Below are positions 50,231 through 59,700 of a stretch of 64,000 bases of DNA, piece after piece. The translations under genes and the position numbers were made by a program. Each line of letters starts with the position of its first letter. Positions within the stretch are counted from its first letter, which is position 1. The notes under the pieces were generated by a model. That model was not told the DNA's origin. It saw nothing but the letters and a program-made list of their open reading frames with translations, and did no database searches. Source of the DNA: Igneacidithiobacillus sp041146875 (lineage in GTDB: Bacteria > Pseudomonadota > Gammaproteobacteria > Acidithiobacillales > Acidithiobacillaceae); contig NZ_JBFRXP010000006.1 of NCBI RefSeq assembly GCF_041146875.1, forward strand, positions 62,001 to 126,000, in the 5' to 3' direction.

Positions 50231-51693
50231 GCGACGATTGTATCTGTCAGTTTGTTATCTTCGGCGCCACCGGCGATCTCGCCTCGCGCAAGCTCCTGCC
50301 CTCGCTCTATCATTTACAATGTGCAGGGTTGTTGCCAAAAGAACTGCAAATTCAAGCAGTTGGAAGGAGACCTTGGGATGACCAGGGTTGGCTGGAATTC
50401 TTACAAGAACAGCTGGAGTCTTTTGCCGGAGATTTTCAGCAAGAACAATTCGATAACTTTGCCGCACGCTTTCACTACGTACGGGGCGAATTGCACGAAG
50501 CGGAGCTTTACCAAAATCTCGCCAAGCAACTTACGCGTGAGGGTGCCCAGCAACCGGAGCGCAGCATTTTTTATCTAGCCATCCGTCCCCAGGATTTTTT
50601 TCCAGTGATGCAGAACCTCTCGGCGGCCGGCTTCAATCGCGATGGCGATTACCGTATCGTTATCGAAAAGCCCTTTGGTAACGACCTTGAGAGTGCCATT
50701 CAGCTCAACGAACAATTGCATCGGCATTTCCGCGAAGAGCAGATCTACCGCATTGACCACTATTTAGGCAAAGAAATCGTCCAGAACCTGATGGTATTTC
50801 GTTTTGCCAACCTGCCGATCGAAGCGGTATGGAATCGCAACTTCATCGACCATGTGCAGATTACCGTAGCCGAAGAGTTGGGGGTGGAAAACCGCGCTGG
50901 CTACTATGATCAGGCCGGGGCCCTGCGCGACATGGTGCAGAACCACTTGATGCAGATCCTCACCCTGGTTGCCATGGAACCCCCGCCATCCCTGGAGGCC
51001 GATGCCTTGCGGGATGAAAAGGTGAAGGTCTTGCGTTCGATCAGGCCGATCCCGAAAACGGCGATCCATGCCCATGCCATTCGTGCCCAATATGGTCCAG
51101 GTGTAGTCGATCATCAGCACGTGCCAGGCTACGCGGATGAACCCGGCGTGGCACCCAACTCCATCACCGAGACCTTTGTCGCGGCCAAGTTTTATGTCGA
51201 CAACTGGCGCTGGCGTGGTGTGCCCTTTTATTTGCGTACCGGCAAGCGCATGCCTGCGAAGAGTTCCAGCGTCGCTATTCGCTTCCGTCACACGCCACAA
51301 CAGCTCTTTCGCGAAACCCCCATCGACCGTATTGAGCCAAACTGGATACTCCTGTCGCTCGAGCCCGAGAGCCTGAAGATTGAGCTGCACGTGAAAGAAC
51401 CAGGGCTGGAGATGCGTATTCGTCCCACGCAACTCAACGCTAGTTATCGGAAGGATGGAGAAAAGGAGCTAGATGCGTATGAAGCCTTGTTACTTGATGT
51501 AATGGAAGGTGACAAGGCCTTGTTCATTCGCTTTGACGAGGTCGAGTGGGCTTGGCGTGCCGTTGACCCATTCATCAAACGATGGGCGCGCGAAATGGAC
51601 TATATCATCACCTATCCAGCGGGAACCTGGGGGCCGGAAGAAGCCACGCGCATTATGGACAAGGAGGATCAATATTGGCGTAACCAGTTGTAG
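50227..51693 (+). CDS. zwf: Glucose-6-phosphate 1-dehydrogenase
   Basis: Oxidises glucose 6-phosphate to 6-phosphogluconolactone, producing NADPH. The 488-aa protein has FVIFGATGDLASRKLLPSLY (dinucleotide site), the active-site RIDHYLGKEIVQNL, and a substrate-binding core around RWRGVPFYLRTGKRM. The ATG at 50227 overlaps the gnd stop; the open frame continues upstream inside gnd and is not coding there. It forms an oxidative pentose-phosphate operon with gnd. Confidence 0.96.
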   Translation: MSDDCICQFVIFGATGDLASRKLLPSLYHLQCAGLLPKELQIQAVGRRPWDDQGWLEFLQEQLESFAGDFQQEQFDNFAARFHYVRGELHEAELYQNLAKQLTREGAQQPERSIFYLAIRPQDFFPVMQNLSAAGFNRDGDYRIVIEKPFGNDLESAIQLNEQLHRHFREEQIYRIDHYLGKEIVQNLMVFRFANLPIEAVWNRNFIDHVQITVAEELGVENRAGYYDQAGALRDMVQNHLMQILTLVAMEPPPSLEADALRDEKVKVLRSIRPIPKTAIHAHAIRAQYGPGVVDHQHVPGYADEPGVAPNSITETFVAAKFYVDNWRWRGVPFYLRTGKRMPAKSSSVAIRFRHTPQQLFRETPIDRIEPNWILLSLEPESLKIELHVKEPGLEMRIRPTQLNASYRKDGEKELDAYEALLLDVMEGDKALFIRFDEVEWAWRAVDPFIKRWAREMDYIITYPAGTWGPEEATRIMDKEDQYWRNQL

Positions 51694-51894
51694 CCTGTCG
51701 CCGGCAAACGACATTTGCGCACGCTGCTCCATGGGAAAGATGCCCCCAGCGCGAAAACATGTAGCCGCAAGTCGACAGAGAACGCGCACGCCTGGAATTA
51801 TATATGATATAAATCAGTTAAATACTAACGAGTTCTTAAGTGGCACGCGTTTTGCTCACCGGTCTGATACCTATTCCCTAACGAGGCAACTGTC

Positions 51895-52188
51895 ATGACC
51901 GAAAGACTTCTCAACGAGACAGAAATGTACCGTTTGGCAAATGCGCTGCGCGCCCTCGCCCACCCTCTTCGCTACCACATGCTGTGCCTACTCAGTCGCG
52001 GAGAAATGAATCTACAACATCTTGCGCGCGCGGTGCATACAAGCCACAGCAACGCCGCGCAACACCTTGCCCTGCTACAAGCACAGGGACTGGTGATGAT
52101 GCGCAAGGCAACAACGAAGGTTTACTACCGCCTTGCAGATCGGCGCACCCTTGAGCTTCTTGCGCAAAGCCGTCAGGTACTCGTCTGA
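51895..52188 (+). CDS. ArsR-family winged-helix transcriptional regulator
   Basis: The 97-aa protein has the ArsR fold: ALRALAHPLRYHMLCLLSRGEMNLQHLARAVHTS with the recognition helix near SHSNAAQHLALLQAQGLV and the beta-wing MMRKATTKVYYRL. I see no typical metal-binding ELCVCD cysteine pair; only single Cys (MLCLL), so it may sense a non-metal or redox signal. It ends nine bases before the convergent sensor kinase gene. Its own target is unknown. Confidence 0.9.
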   Translation: MTERLLNETEMYRLANALRALAHPLRYHMLCLLSRGEMNLQHLARAVHTSHSNAAQHLALLQAQGLVMMRKATTKVYYRLADRRTLELLAQSRQVLV

Positions 52189-52196
52189 CCACATAG

Positions 52197-53513
52197 TTAT
52201 CGTGTTCGCGGCTCTGCGCGCAGCTCCCAAGAGAGTTCCGCGCAAAGCCCGGCAGGCTCCCTTCGATTATAGAGGCGCAGTTGCAAGCCCTGTGCTTCCG
52301 CTATCTGACGCGCGATAGCTAAACCCAGGCCGCTACCCTCACTGTGCCCTCGCGCACTATCACCGCGACTGAAAGGTTCCAAAAGCGCCTCTACACGGTC
52401 CTCTGGGATGCCTGGGCCAAAGTCGCAAAACGACAGTACCCCACGCCCATCCTTTTTGCGCAACGTCACTTCTACCCGCTCACCGGCATACCGGCGCACA
52501 TTATCCAGCAGGTTATCAAACAGACGGCGCAAGGCCTCGTAATCACCGCGAAACGGGTAACGGCGCGGCAGTTTCGCCTGCCAGTCACCACCAGCCCGCG
52601 TAAACGCCTCTCCTGTCACCGCAAGTAAGGCAACAAGATCAAGATCAGCAATACGGGCGGAACTTCCTCGGCCAATTGCGAGGGACTGCGCCAGTAGGTC
52701 GGTCATGCGTTCTGTATCTTCGGCTAACCCCGCGCGCAATTCAGCAGGCGTATCTTCCGGCAAAAATTCCAGCGCCATCTGTATGCGCGTCAGCGGCGAA
52801 CGCAGATCATGGGAAATCCCCACTAAGAGCAAGGACTGATGGTCGATCATTGCTTGTAAGCGCGTGCGCATGCGTTCGAAGGCGTCCAGAAGATCATAAA
52901 ATTCTTTGGCGCCATTGGCAGGCAGCGCGGGTAGAGGGGCATTCCACTTGCGACGCAGGGCATCCGCAAGGACTGCCAAAGGGCGCAATACGCGACGCAC
53001 CAGAATGATCGTCAAAACCAGGAGCGCTAGCGTTGAAATGCCCAGGATAGCCAATAGTCCCAAAGGCAGCGTGCCAGTGAGGCGACGGCGCGCAAAGTGC
53101 ATCCAAACCGATTTGCCTTGGGTAGGAATGGCGACCCAGAGCGTGCCCTTCGGGTCGTGTGCCGTAAAAACCGGAACATTCTGCCCCAAGCGCTGATGCA
53201 AAACATACGATAAGATCTTGCCATACAAATGACTGCGACTACCGCTAATATTAAAATCATTCGGTGGGGGGCCGATGTAGATGCCATTATCCCGCGCAAC
53301 CCGTCGCAAAAACTCTGTGCGCTGCTCGACTGGCAACTGCTGATAGGTCTGCGCACTCATGATCAATAGACCGGCGAGGTCTTCGGCAGAACGCTGACCG
53401 AGCGGATAAAGAACCGTCGCTATGATGGAAAGTACGGAAAAAATTTGTAGCGCGATGATGCCCAGGGCCAAGGTCCCGGCCGTTTGTCGAAAAAGGCTCT
53501 TACGCTGCTTCAA
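52197..53513 (-). CDS. Orphan membrane sensor histidine kinase (EnvZ-like)
   Basis: The 438-aa protein has an N-terminal membrane segment, a periplasmic loop of about 130 residues, a second membrane segment (LGISTLALLVLTIILVRRV), a HAMP linker, the phospho-acceptor His in VGISHDLRSPLTR near residue 235, an N-box (NLLDNVRRY), and G1/G2 boxes (DFGPGIPED, GSGLGLAIAR). The start is a TTG at 53513 with AAGGA seven bases upstream, beginning ten bases after the TlpA stop. No response-regulator gene is adjacent, so its partner is elsewhere. Confidence 0.9.
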   Translation of the reverse strand: MKQRKSLFRQTAGTLALGIIALQIFSVLSIIATVLYPLGQRSAEDLAGLLIMSAQTYQQLPVEQRTEFLRRVARDNGIYIGPPPNDFNISGSRSHLYGKILSYVLHQRLGQNVPVFTAHDPKGTLWVAIPTQGKSVWMHFARRRLTGTLPLGLLAILGISTLALLVLTIILVRRVLRPLAVLADALRRKWNAPLPALPANGAKEFYDLLDAFERMRTRLQAMIDHQSLLLVGISHDLRSPLTRIQMALEFLPEDTPAELRAGLAEDTERMTDLLAQSLAIGRGSSARIADLDLVALLAVTGEAFTRAGGDWQAKLPRRYPFRGDYEALRRLFDNLLDNVRRYAGERVEVTLRKKDGRGVLSFCDFGPGIPEDRVEALLEPFSRGDSARGHSEGSGLGLAIARQIAEAQGLQLRLYNRREPAGLCAELSWELRAEPRTR

Positions 53514-53523
53514 TTTCTCGTCC

Positions 53524-54057
53524 TTACACCCAGGTCCAAAACAAGTTCCAGACAATCACGGGCAGCGCAATGGCGCCTACGTAGCGCCCAACGATTTGCC
53601 CCTTCTCATTTATCAACAAGCTCGTTGGCGTCAATAACACCCCACCCAGCGCTTGGCTGGCCCCCTGCCCGCTGGCTAGATACACCGGATAATTGATCCC
53701 CAACTGCCGTATCCGCGCGCGCACCGCGCTGGACTTGCTGCCGTCCACCGCAATGCCGACAATGCTAAAGCCCTTGCCACCGAACCAACGCTGCAGTTGC
53801 ACCAGGGCTGGGGTCTCGGCCAGGCAAGGCGGGCAATCGGGCGCCCAAAAATTGATGAGCAGCATTTTGTCCGGTGCAGCAGAGATTTCTGCGGTCTGTC
53901 CACCCAGGGTTCGTACTGCCAAGACCGGCATCTGCCGCGGCACCGCGATGTCTGCACTGCTGCCACGCCACTGCGTAACTGCATAGACTCCGGCAAGCAA
54001 AACCATCCAGATCAACAGCTCCAGCCAAAAGCGCCTCTTTTGCAAAAATCTGAGCAC
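53524..54057 (-). CDS. TlpA/ResA-like membrane-anchored thioredoxin
   Basis: The 177-aa protein has an N-terminal membrane anchor (residues about 11-29), a thioredoxin fold with the redox motif Cys75-Pro-Pro-Cys78 in FWAPDCPPCLAETPAL, and the cis-proline segment LLTPTSLLIN. Such proteins reduce cytochrome c or other extracytoplasmic disulfides. It lies 10 bases upstream of the sensor kinase on the same strand and probably shares its operon, which would link the kinase to periplasmic redox state. It is divergent from cydA. Confidence 0.9.
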   Translation of the reverse strand: MLRFLQKRRFWLELLIWMVLLAGVYAVTQWRGSSADIAVPRQMPVLAVRTLGGQTAEISAAPDKMLLINFWAPDCPPCLAETPALVQLQRWFGGKGFSIVGIAVDGSKSSAVRARIRQLGINYPVYLASGQGASQALGGVLLTPTSLLINEKGQIVGRYVGAIALPVIVWNLFWTWV

Positions 54058-54343
54058 CGATTCTCCTCACTACGTTGCGTGAAAATCGCACGATAAACGC
54101 CACTGAGCAAGCAGCATAGACGTCTTGATCAGCCAAAAAACATATAACTACCTATTTTTATCAATAATATCAGATTGTTGATATGCCCCTCTGTCTTGGT
54201 GGATATGAACCATGACGGGCACTGCTGGAACAAAGTATCAACAAGTTAGCAATGTTTTACCTATGGTACAGCATTTGCTTATATAACTACGTACATTGAT
54301 GTTGACTGTACGTTCTGATCAAAACTGACAACAGGAGTGAGTC
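54058..54343. promoter_or_regulatory. Divergent promoter region between the TlpA/kinase operon and cydAB
   Basis: 286 AT-rich bases without a gene. An inverted repeat TATCAA-N13-TTGATA lies at 54159-54183, and AT-rich stretches such as TATAACTACGTACATTGATG lie nearer cydA. The repeat resembles a dimeric regulator site rather than a canonical FNR box. Promoters for both operons must lie here. Confidence 0.45.
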
Positions 54344-55813
54344 ATGGTTTTAGAAAATACGTTACCTGTGCTCCTCAGCCGTATGGACTTCGCTTGGATC
54401 ACCTCCATGCACATCCTTTGGACCCCAATGACCATTGGCATGTCGTGGTTGCTTTTCTTTCTGGAAGTTGCTTGGCTGCGCACGGGCGATGAGCGATGGT
54501 ACAAGCTCAATCGCTTCTTCGAGAAAATCCTCATCATCAATTTTGGCGCCGGTGTCGCCACCGGGGTAACCATGGAGATGGCTTTCGGCATTCTCTATGG
54601 CCCCTTCTCCCAGGCCGTCGGGCCGTTCTTTGGCAACATCCTTGGCTTTGAAACCATTACCGCCTTCATGTACGAAGCGGGCTTCATTGGCTTGATGGTC
54701 TTTGGCTGGGGCAAGGTCAGCAAGGGTATGCACCTTTTTGCCACCTTCAACGTCGGCTTGTCTTCTACCCTTTCAGCGATGTGGATTCTGGTCGCCAACT
54801 CGTGGATGCAGACGCCCAACGGCGTGGTATTGAAAGACGGCCTGTTTCAGGTCACTAATTGGTGGAGTGCCATTCTTAACGACAATTTCGTATGGGGCTT
54901 TCCGCACATGTGGGTGGCATGCGTGGAGCTGGCCCTTTTTGTCTTTGCCTCCGTCAGCGCCTGGTTCATCCTCAAAAACCGCAACGCAGATCTCTTCACC
55001 AAATTGTTGAAGCCAACACTGCTGGCACTGCTGATCGTCGCTCCGGTACAAATCTGGCTGGGTGACAGTGTTGGGCGCGATGTCGCAATGACCCAACCCA
55101 CTTCCTTGGCGGCCATGGAAGGGCATTACCACACCTATCTGCCCGACGGTAAAGTCAATACGGGCTGGCATTTGATTGCGTTTCCCAATGCCAAAAATGA
55201 CGGCAACAGCTTTGCCATCACTATCCCCTATGTCTTGAGCCTGCTGGAAACCCATACCCTCACCGGTAAAGTTACCGGCATGGACCATTTCGCGCCCAAC
55301 GATCGCCCGGATGTTTGGGTACCGTTCTACGCCTTCCGCGCCATGGTCGCGATTGGTTTCTTCCTCTTCCTGGTCGCCCTGTGGGGGAATTGGCTGCGCT
55401 TACGCGGCAAGTTCAATGCCAGTGAATTGCGCAAGCACCCCTGGTTCCTGCGGGCGGTCATCTTTTCGGGTTTCCTGCCCTATCTCGCCATCTGGGGTGG
55501 TTGGTGGACCCGGGAAATCGGCCGGCAGCCCTGGGTGGTGTATGGCTTGATGCGGACCTATCAAGGCGTCAGCCACATGACCATGGCGCAGGAGATCATC
55601 TGGTTTGTTGGCTACATTATCTTCGAACTCATGGTCTGGTCTGGTGCCTGGTATTTCTTCAGCCGGGTTATTGCCAAGGGCGTGGACAACATTCCGCACT
55701 CCGACACCCTCTTCACCCATCACGATGAAGAAGGCCACAGCGAAGAACAGGCAGGCGGCGGTTTTGCCAAGCCCACCTTCGCCAGCAAGCCAATGCTGGA
55801 GAAAACCCGCTAA
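54344..55813 (+). CDS. cydA: Cytochrome bd-type quinol oxidase subunit I (CioA-like)
   Basis: Terminal oxidase subunit carrying hemes b558, b595 and d; oxidises quinol and reduces O2. The 489-aa polytopic protein has heme-ligand histidines at about 23 (MDFAWITSMHILW) and 187 (WGFPHMWVACVEL), and the Glu-rich MYEAGFIGLMVFGWGKV helix. At 489 aa with a short Q-loop region it resembles cyanide-insensitive CioA/short-loop types rather than the 522-aa E. coli CydA. It forms an operon with cydB; no cydX-sized gene is visible nearby. Confidence 0.94.
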   Translation: MVLENTLPVLLSRMDFAWITSMHILWTPMTIGMSWLLFFLEVAWLRTGDERWYKLNRFFEKILIINFGAGVATGVTMEMAFGILYGPFSQAVGPFFGNILGFETITAFMYEAGFIGLMVFGWGKVSKGMHLFATFNVGLSSTLSAMWILVANSWMQTPNGVVLKDGLFQVTNWWSAILNDNFVWGFPHMWVACVELALFVFASVSAWFILKNRNADLFTKLLKPTLLALLIVAPVQIWLGDSVGRDVAMTQPTSLAAMEGHYHTYLPDGKVNTGWHLIAFPNAKNDGNSFAITIPYVLSLLETHTLTGKVTGMDHFAPNDRPDVWVPFYAFRAMVAIGFFLFLVALWGNWLRLRGKFNASELRKHPWFLRAVIFSGFLPYLAIWGGWWTREIGRQPWVVYGLMRTYQGVSHMTMAQEIIWFVGYIIFELMVWSGAWYFFSRVIAKGVDNIPHSDTLFTHHDEEGHSEEQAGGGFAKPTFASKPMLEKTR

Positions 55814-55822
55814 CCAGAAAGC

Positions 55823-55843
55823 GCCGGGGCACTAAGCCCCGGC
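55823..55843 (+). other. Intercistronic hairpin between cydA and cydB
   Basis: GCCGGGGC and GCCCCGGC form an eight-bp stem around ACTAA. There is no T-run, so it is more likely an mRNA-processing or stability element within the operon than a terminator. Confidence 0.6.
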
Positions 55844-55860
55844 TCGCCACGGAGAAATTT

Positions 55861-56946
55861 ATGTTTGATATTGCACGAATCGCATCCAGCCTCTCCACTT
55901 GGTGGTGGCTGGTGCTTTGTTTGATGTTTCTGCTCTATGTTGGCCTCGATGGGGCCGATTTGGGTGCCGGCATCTTTGCCCTGTTTTCTCCCGATGAAGA
56001 GGAACGCGGAGCCATCATGGCGTCCATGGCCGGTTTTTGGGACGGTAATGAAACTTGGCTGGTTGTCGCGGGTGGCGTCCTTTTTGGCGCCTTTCCGTTG
56101 GTCTATGGCTCGGCCTTCAATTACCTGATGATCCCTCTGATGATCGCCTTGTGGGGCATCATCATGCGCGCCGTGGCATTTGAGTTTCATGTGCATGCCA
56201 TTGGTTCCAAACGCTTTTGGGGCTTCCTCTTCGCATTCGGTAGTCTGGTTGCCCCTTTTGGCGCCGGCGTAGCCCTCGGTGGTACGTTGCTCGGCTTTCC
56301 CACCATGCACCACATTGCCGCCGAAGGCGTCAGCGGAGCACACGCATTTTCTTTCAATGCCGTGAAGCATTTTTCTGGTGGACCGCTGGACTTTCTTAGC
56401 TGGTTCAGCATCTGGACAGGTGTCGGGGCCGTCATTGCCGCCAGTTTGGCAGGTGGCTTGTATCTCTGTGCGCGCTTCGTGCCAGGTGACGTCATCCACG
56501 AACGTGCTAAGAAGTGGACCAATGCGTTTTCCCTGATTGCCTTGGCGGCCATCGTTATTACCTTGATCTGGTCCTATGCCCTCTTCCCCTGGGCAGCGGC
56601 GAAGTGGACGGGTAGCCACTGGTGGGTATGGCTAATCTGGATTCTCGCAATCCTCGGCTTCGCCTATAAGTCGATGATGGCACACTCTGCCTCGAGAGAT
56701 TTTATTGCCTTGCTCTGGGGCGAAGGCGTTGTCGCGCTGATGTGGTTTGCCCTGTGGGCGACGATGTTCCCCTACATTGTGCCCGGCACCTGGACCGTAC
56801 AGGAAGCAGCCAACCCGGCAGACTCCCTGGCAGTCTTTACCCTATTCATGACGGGCTTTGTGCCCATCATGATTATGTACAACTGGTACCAGATCTGGGT
56901 TTTCCGTGGTCGCTACACCAAAAAGGCGATGTATTCGGCCCACTGA
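55861..56946 (+). CDS. cydB: Cytochrome bd-type quinol oxidase subunit II (CioB-like)
   Basis: Integral membrane subunit of 361 aa with about eight to nine hydrophobic segments. Conserved elements include LDGADLGAGIFALFSPDEEER near the N-terminus, WDGNETWLVVAGG, and the C-terminal FMTGFVPIMIMYNWYQIWVF. It stands 47 bases after cydA and is followed by a hairpin terminator at 56954-56973. The operon provides an O2-scavenging, low-proton-pumping oxidase suited to acid and redox stress. Confidence 0.93.
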   Translation: MFDIARIASSLSTWWWLVLCLMFLLYVGLDGADLGAGIFALFSPDEEERGAIMASMAGFWDGNETWLVVAGGVLFGAFPLVYGSAFNYLMIPLMIALWGIIMRAVAFEFHVHAIGSKRFWGFLFAFGSLVAPFGAGVALGGTLLGFPTMHHIAAEGVSGAHAFSFNAVKHFSGGPLDFLSWFSIWTGVGAVIAASLAGGLYLCARFVPGDVIHERAKKWTNAFSLIALAAIVITLIWSYALFPWAAAKWTGSHWWVWLIWILAILGFAYKSMMAHSASRDFIALLWGEGVVALMWFALWATMFPYIVPGTWTVQEAANPADSLAVFTLFMTGFVPIMIMYNWYQIWVFRGRYTKKAMYSAH

Positions 56947-56953
56947 TCTACAC

Positions 56954-56973
56954 AGGCCCCGTTCGCGGGGCCT
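56954..56973 (+). terminator. Terminator-like hairpin after cydB
   Basis: AGGCCCC and GGGGCCT form a seven-bp stem around GTTCGC, followed by ATTCCTT. The T-run is weak, so the gene at 56993 may still receive some read-through from cydAB. Confidence 0.6.
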
Positions 56974-56992
56974 ATTCCTTCGGAGCAATTGT

Positions 56993-57247
56993 ATGAATAT
57001 ACGACAACATCCCGCTGCACAGAGACCCGTCGCCAAATCGCTCAGCGAATTACAAGAGGCCTTGGACGCCTTGGAAGAAAAGCAGGAACTGGTGCAAGAG
57101 AAGCTGCGCGAACTCGTTGCCAGCATCGATCGCGCCCACCCGGACGAAATCATGGACCAAGTTCTGGTGCTCGACCGCGAGTTGCGCAAATACCGGCGCT
57201 TCTTTCATATTCTCAAAAATCATTTTATTGATGCTCGGACTTCCTAA
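56993..57247 (+). CDS. Small coiled-coil hypothetical protein
   Basis: The 84-aa protein has a central heptad-like helix (LSELQEALDALEEKQELVQEKL) and a basic C-terminal end (ELRKYRRFFHILKNHF). No signal or membrane segment. The ATG at 56993 has CGGAG upstream; a longer frame reaches into cydB. It could be a late member of the cyd transcript but has no recognised cytochrome role. Confidence 0.6.
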   Translation: MNIRQHPAAQRPVAKSLSELQEALDALEEKQELVQEKLRELVASIDRAHPDEIMDQVLVLDRELRKYRRFFHILKNHFIDARTS

Positions 57248-57292
57248 GTCAGAGAGAAAAAGATCTGACTGGGCGCAGGCAGTGGCATACTG

Positions 57293-58930
57293 CTAAGCAC
57301 TGGTCTCTGAAGCCCCCTTATTTTCTACCTCAAGGTCTTGTCCACGCTCATTCGCCCGCTGAAATACCTTTCCGGGCGCGGACTCGATTTCCAAAAGCTG
57401 CGCATCCACATCGGCAAGCAACTCTTCCGCGCCACCTTCGCCCAGTAACCCCTCTTGCCGAGCATCCAGAACTCGCTGCTTCCGTTGCAGAAGCAAACGT
57501 CGATACAAGCGCGTATAATCGCGTTGGCGAATCCAGTCTTGGTCGAGATTTTCGGCGGCCAGATTTGCCTGTGTCTGATCGCGCTCCTCGATAAAATGCT
57601 GCTGCAATAGCTGTAACACCTGTTGATCACGCAGCCCCTGATGTTCTAGCGCTTTCAGCTCATCGAGATCATGCTCGGCGAGGGCAAGTCGCAAGCGATT
57701 TCTCTCGAAATTCTCGTTGTCATTTTTCGCCGCGAGGACACCGAAGAGACGACCGAGAGGCGAGATACTCAGGCCCTGCACCAAAATAGTCAGCAACACG
57801 ACGCCAAAAACCAGATTGATAAGCAGATCACGGGAGGGGAAATCCATCGGTAGGCTGAGTGCCAGGACCATGGAAAGTGCACCACGAATTCCTCCCCAAA
57901 GTAGGATAAAATTCCAATTCAACGGGATACGGGCGCGTGTTGGTCGGAGAATTGCGCCCATTCCATAGACCACTACGGCGCGCGCCACAGTAACCGCGAG
58001 ATACGCCGCGAGGATCAGCGCCCAAATCTTCAGCAAATCTTCCAGATGGATGGTCAAGCCTACCAACAAAAAGATCAACGAGTTAAGGACAAAGCCGAGA
58101 TATTCCCAGAAGGTATTGACCGCCATGCGCACCGAGGCGCTCATGCCGCGCTGCGCCGCATAATTGCCACAAAGCAGACCGGCCACAACGGTGGCAATCA
58201 CGCCGGAAAAATTGAGCTGTGTAGCGAGCAGGAAGCTACTATACGCGGCCAAAATCGTGATGGTGATCTCTACCATCCCGTCGTTTACCCGCTTGATCAC
58301 TTCCGAGCTAAGCCAGCCGATAACGAGGCCAAGCAGGGCTCCGCCCCCAACCATGGTAACAAACTCCAACCCAAGAGATGGCAGGGAGATATTTTTACCC
58401 AGGGCAATTCCCATAAAAAGCGTAAAGAAGACAATGGCAGTCCCATCGTTGAGCAGGCTTTCACTTTCAATCAAAAAGGTCAGGCGCGGGGGCGCGCCCA
58501 ATTGACGGAAAATGGAAACCACGGAGATGGGATCAGTCGCCGCCACGGCAGCACCAAATACCAACGCGACGCCCAAGCTGAGACTCATGCCAGCCAAGTG
58601 CGGAAGGTAGGGATACACCCCTAAAAAAACATAGGCGGTAACGATCATTGACAGGAATACGCCGGGCACTGCCAGACCGAAAATGGCAAGGCGGTCGCGC
58701 CACAAGGTACTTGCAGAGAGGTGATATGCCGACTCGAAAATCAGTCCCGGCAGAAAAATGCTAAAAACCAGATCATGCGTAAGAACGGGAGTTTGAAAAA
58801 GGTGCAGACTGCCGAGCAACAGCCCGCCCAATACCAGTGCAACGGTATAAGGGAGGCGCAAACGATGGGCAATGACAGCCAACAAAGAGGCTGCCACAAA
58901 AAGCAGAAGCAGAGCAGTCTCAGGTATCAT
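57293..58930 (-). CDS. Na+/H+ antiporter, CPA1 (NhaP-like) family
   Basis: The 545-aa protein has about 11-12 membrane helices to residue ~400, with the Asp pair of the transport site in AATDPISVV and ESLLNDGTAIVFFTLF, and the conserved WGGIRGALSMVLALSLP. A hydrophilic C-terminal tail of about 130 residues with long helices follows (LRLALAEHDLDELKALEHQG). Such tails regulate CPA1 exchangers. It likely exports Na+ or K+ or balances pH, which fits an acidophile. It is convergent with the coiled-coil gene. Confidence 0.92.
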   Translation of the reverse strand: MIPETALLLLFVAASLLAVIAHRLRLPYTVALVLGGLLLGSLHLFQTPVLTHDLVFSIFLPGLIFESAYHLSASTLWRDRLAIFGLAVPGVFLSMIVTAYVFLGVYPYLPHLAGMSLSLGVALVFGAAVAATDPISVVSIFRQLGAPPRLTFLIESESLLNDGTAIVFFTLFMGIALGKNISLPSLGLEFVTMVGGGALLGLVIGWLSSEVIKRVNDGMVEITITILAAYSSFLLATQLNFSGVIATVVAGLLCGNYAAQRGMSASVRMAVNTFWEYLGFVLNSLIFLLVGLTIHLEDLLKIWALILAAYLAVTVARAVVVYGMGAILRPTRARIPLNWNFILLWGGIRGALSMVLALSLPMDFPSRDLLINLVFGVVLLTILVQGLSISPLGRLFGVLAAKNDNENFERNRLRLALAEHDLDELKALEHQGLRDQQVLQLLQQHFIEERDQTQANLAAENLDQDWIRQRDYTRLYRRLLLQRKQRVLDARQEGLLGEGGAEELLADVDAQLLEIESAPGKVFQRANERGQDLEVENKGASETSA

Positions 58931-58964
58931 GGCGATCTCCCGCAGTGGCGGATAACCGACGCAG

Positions 58965-59639
58965 TTACGCAGATCCCTCCAGGGCCTTGCGCAAGTAGGG
59001 ATCCATATCGGTTAAATTGTTAAGCGCCCAACGACGATAATCATCCGGCAGATCGCAGATTTTTACGCCTTTGTGTTTACCAAATGGCATCGTTTCCGGA
59101 ATGCGAGCACGTTCACTGAACTCCCAAAGGGCTTCCCAACTCGCTGGCCGCACCGCCATGATAATGCGATTCAAAATCACCCGACAGAACTTTACATCAG
59201 CCAACGCGGAATGGGCGTTCTTGAGATTCTCTCGGGTCTTGTTGCGATCTTTACTGAAGTGGTAGAGCAAGGCAGATTGCGAAAAACTATCAATCTCCGG
59301 CCACAGGCGCCGACTCATGGCATAGGTGCAGATCCGTTTCACCTCGGGCTTGCCGACAACCCCCCAATCAAAGTCGATACTGTGCCCCACCAGGTATTCG
59401 GTATCGGCGGGCAAGTGAAAGGCATTGGCGGGCGGACAGTCGGCGAGATCCTCATCGAGGATGTGATGAACAGCAATCGCGCCTAGCTCTATCCTTTTTT
59501 CGGGACGGTAGCGCTGCACAAATTGCTCTTCCACCTCTAGGGTACGCAGGTCATTTACCCGCAACCACGCGGCTTCGATTAGCTGCGGCTCCGTACGCCC
59601 CGTAGTCTCCGTGTCAAAAATCAACGCTGCCATAGCCAT
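58965..59639 (-). CDS. DEDDh exonuclease with C-terminal DUF3820
   Basis: The 224-aa protein has exonuclease motif I FDTETTGR, motif II HSIDFDWGV, and motif III HSALADVKF, the DEDDh set of 3'-5' exonucleases, followed by a DUF3820 C-terminus (PFGKHKGVKICDLPDDYRRWAL). The ATG at 59639 has GGAGGGG upstream; the longer open frame is not family-like. This domain pair is known in proteobacteria, but its substrate is not established. It is on the same strand as the antiporter, with 34 bases between. Confidence 0.88.
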   Translation of the reverse strand: MAMAALIFDTETTGRTEPQLIEAAWLRVNDLRTLEVEEQFVQRYRPEKRIELGAIAVHHILDEDLADCPPANAFHLPADTEYLVGHSIDFDWGVVGKPEVKRICTYAMSRRLWPEIDSFSQSALLYHFSKDRNKTRENLKNAHSALADVKFCRVILNRIIMAVRPASWEALWEFSERARIPETMPFGKHKGVKICDLPDDYRRWALNNLTDMDPYLRKALEGSA

Positions 59640-59700
59640 CACCCCTCCAGAAATCAGCGAGCAGGGTATCGACTCCCTGCCCCCCCGGCAAGGGGAAGCG

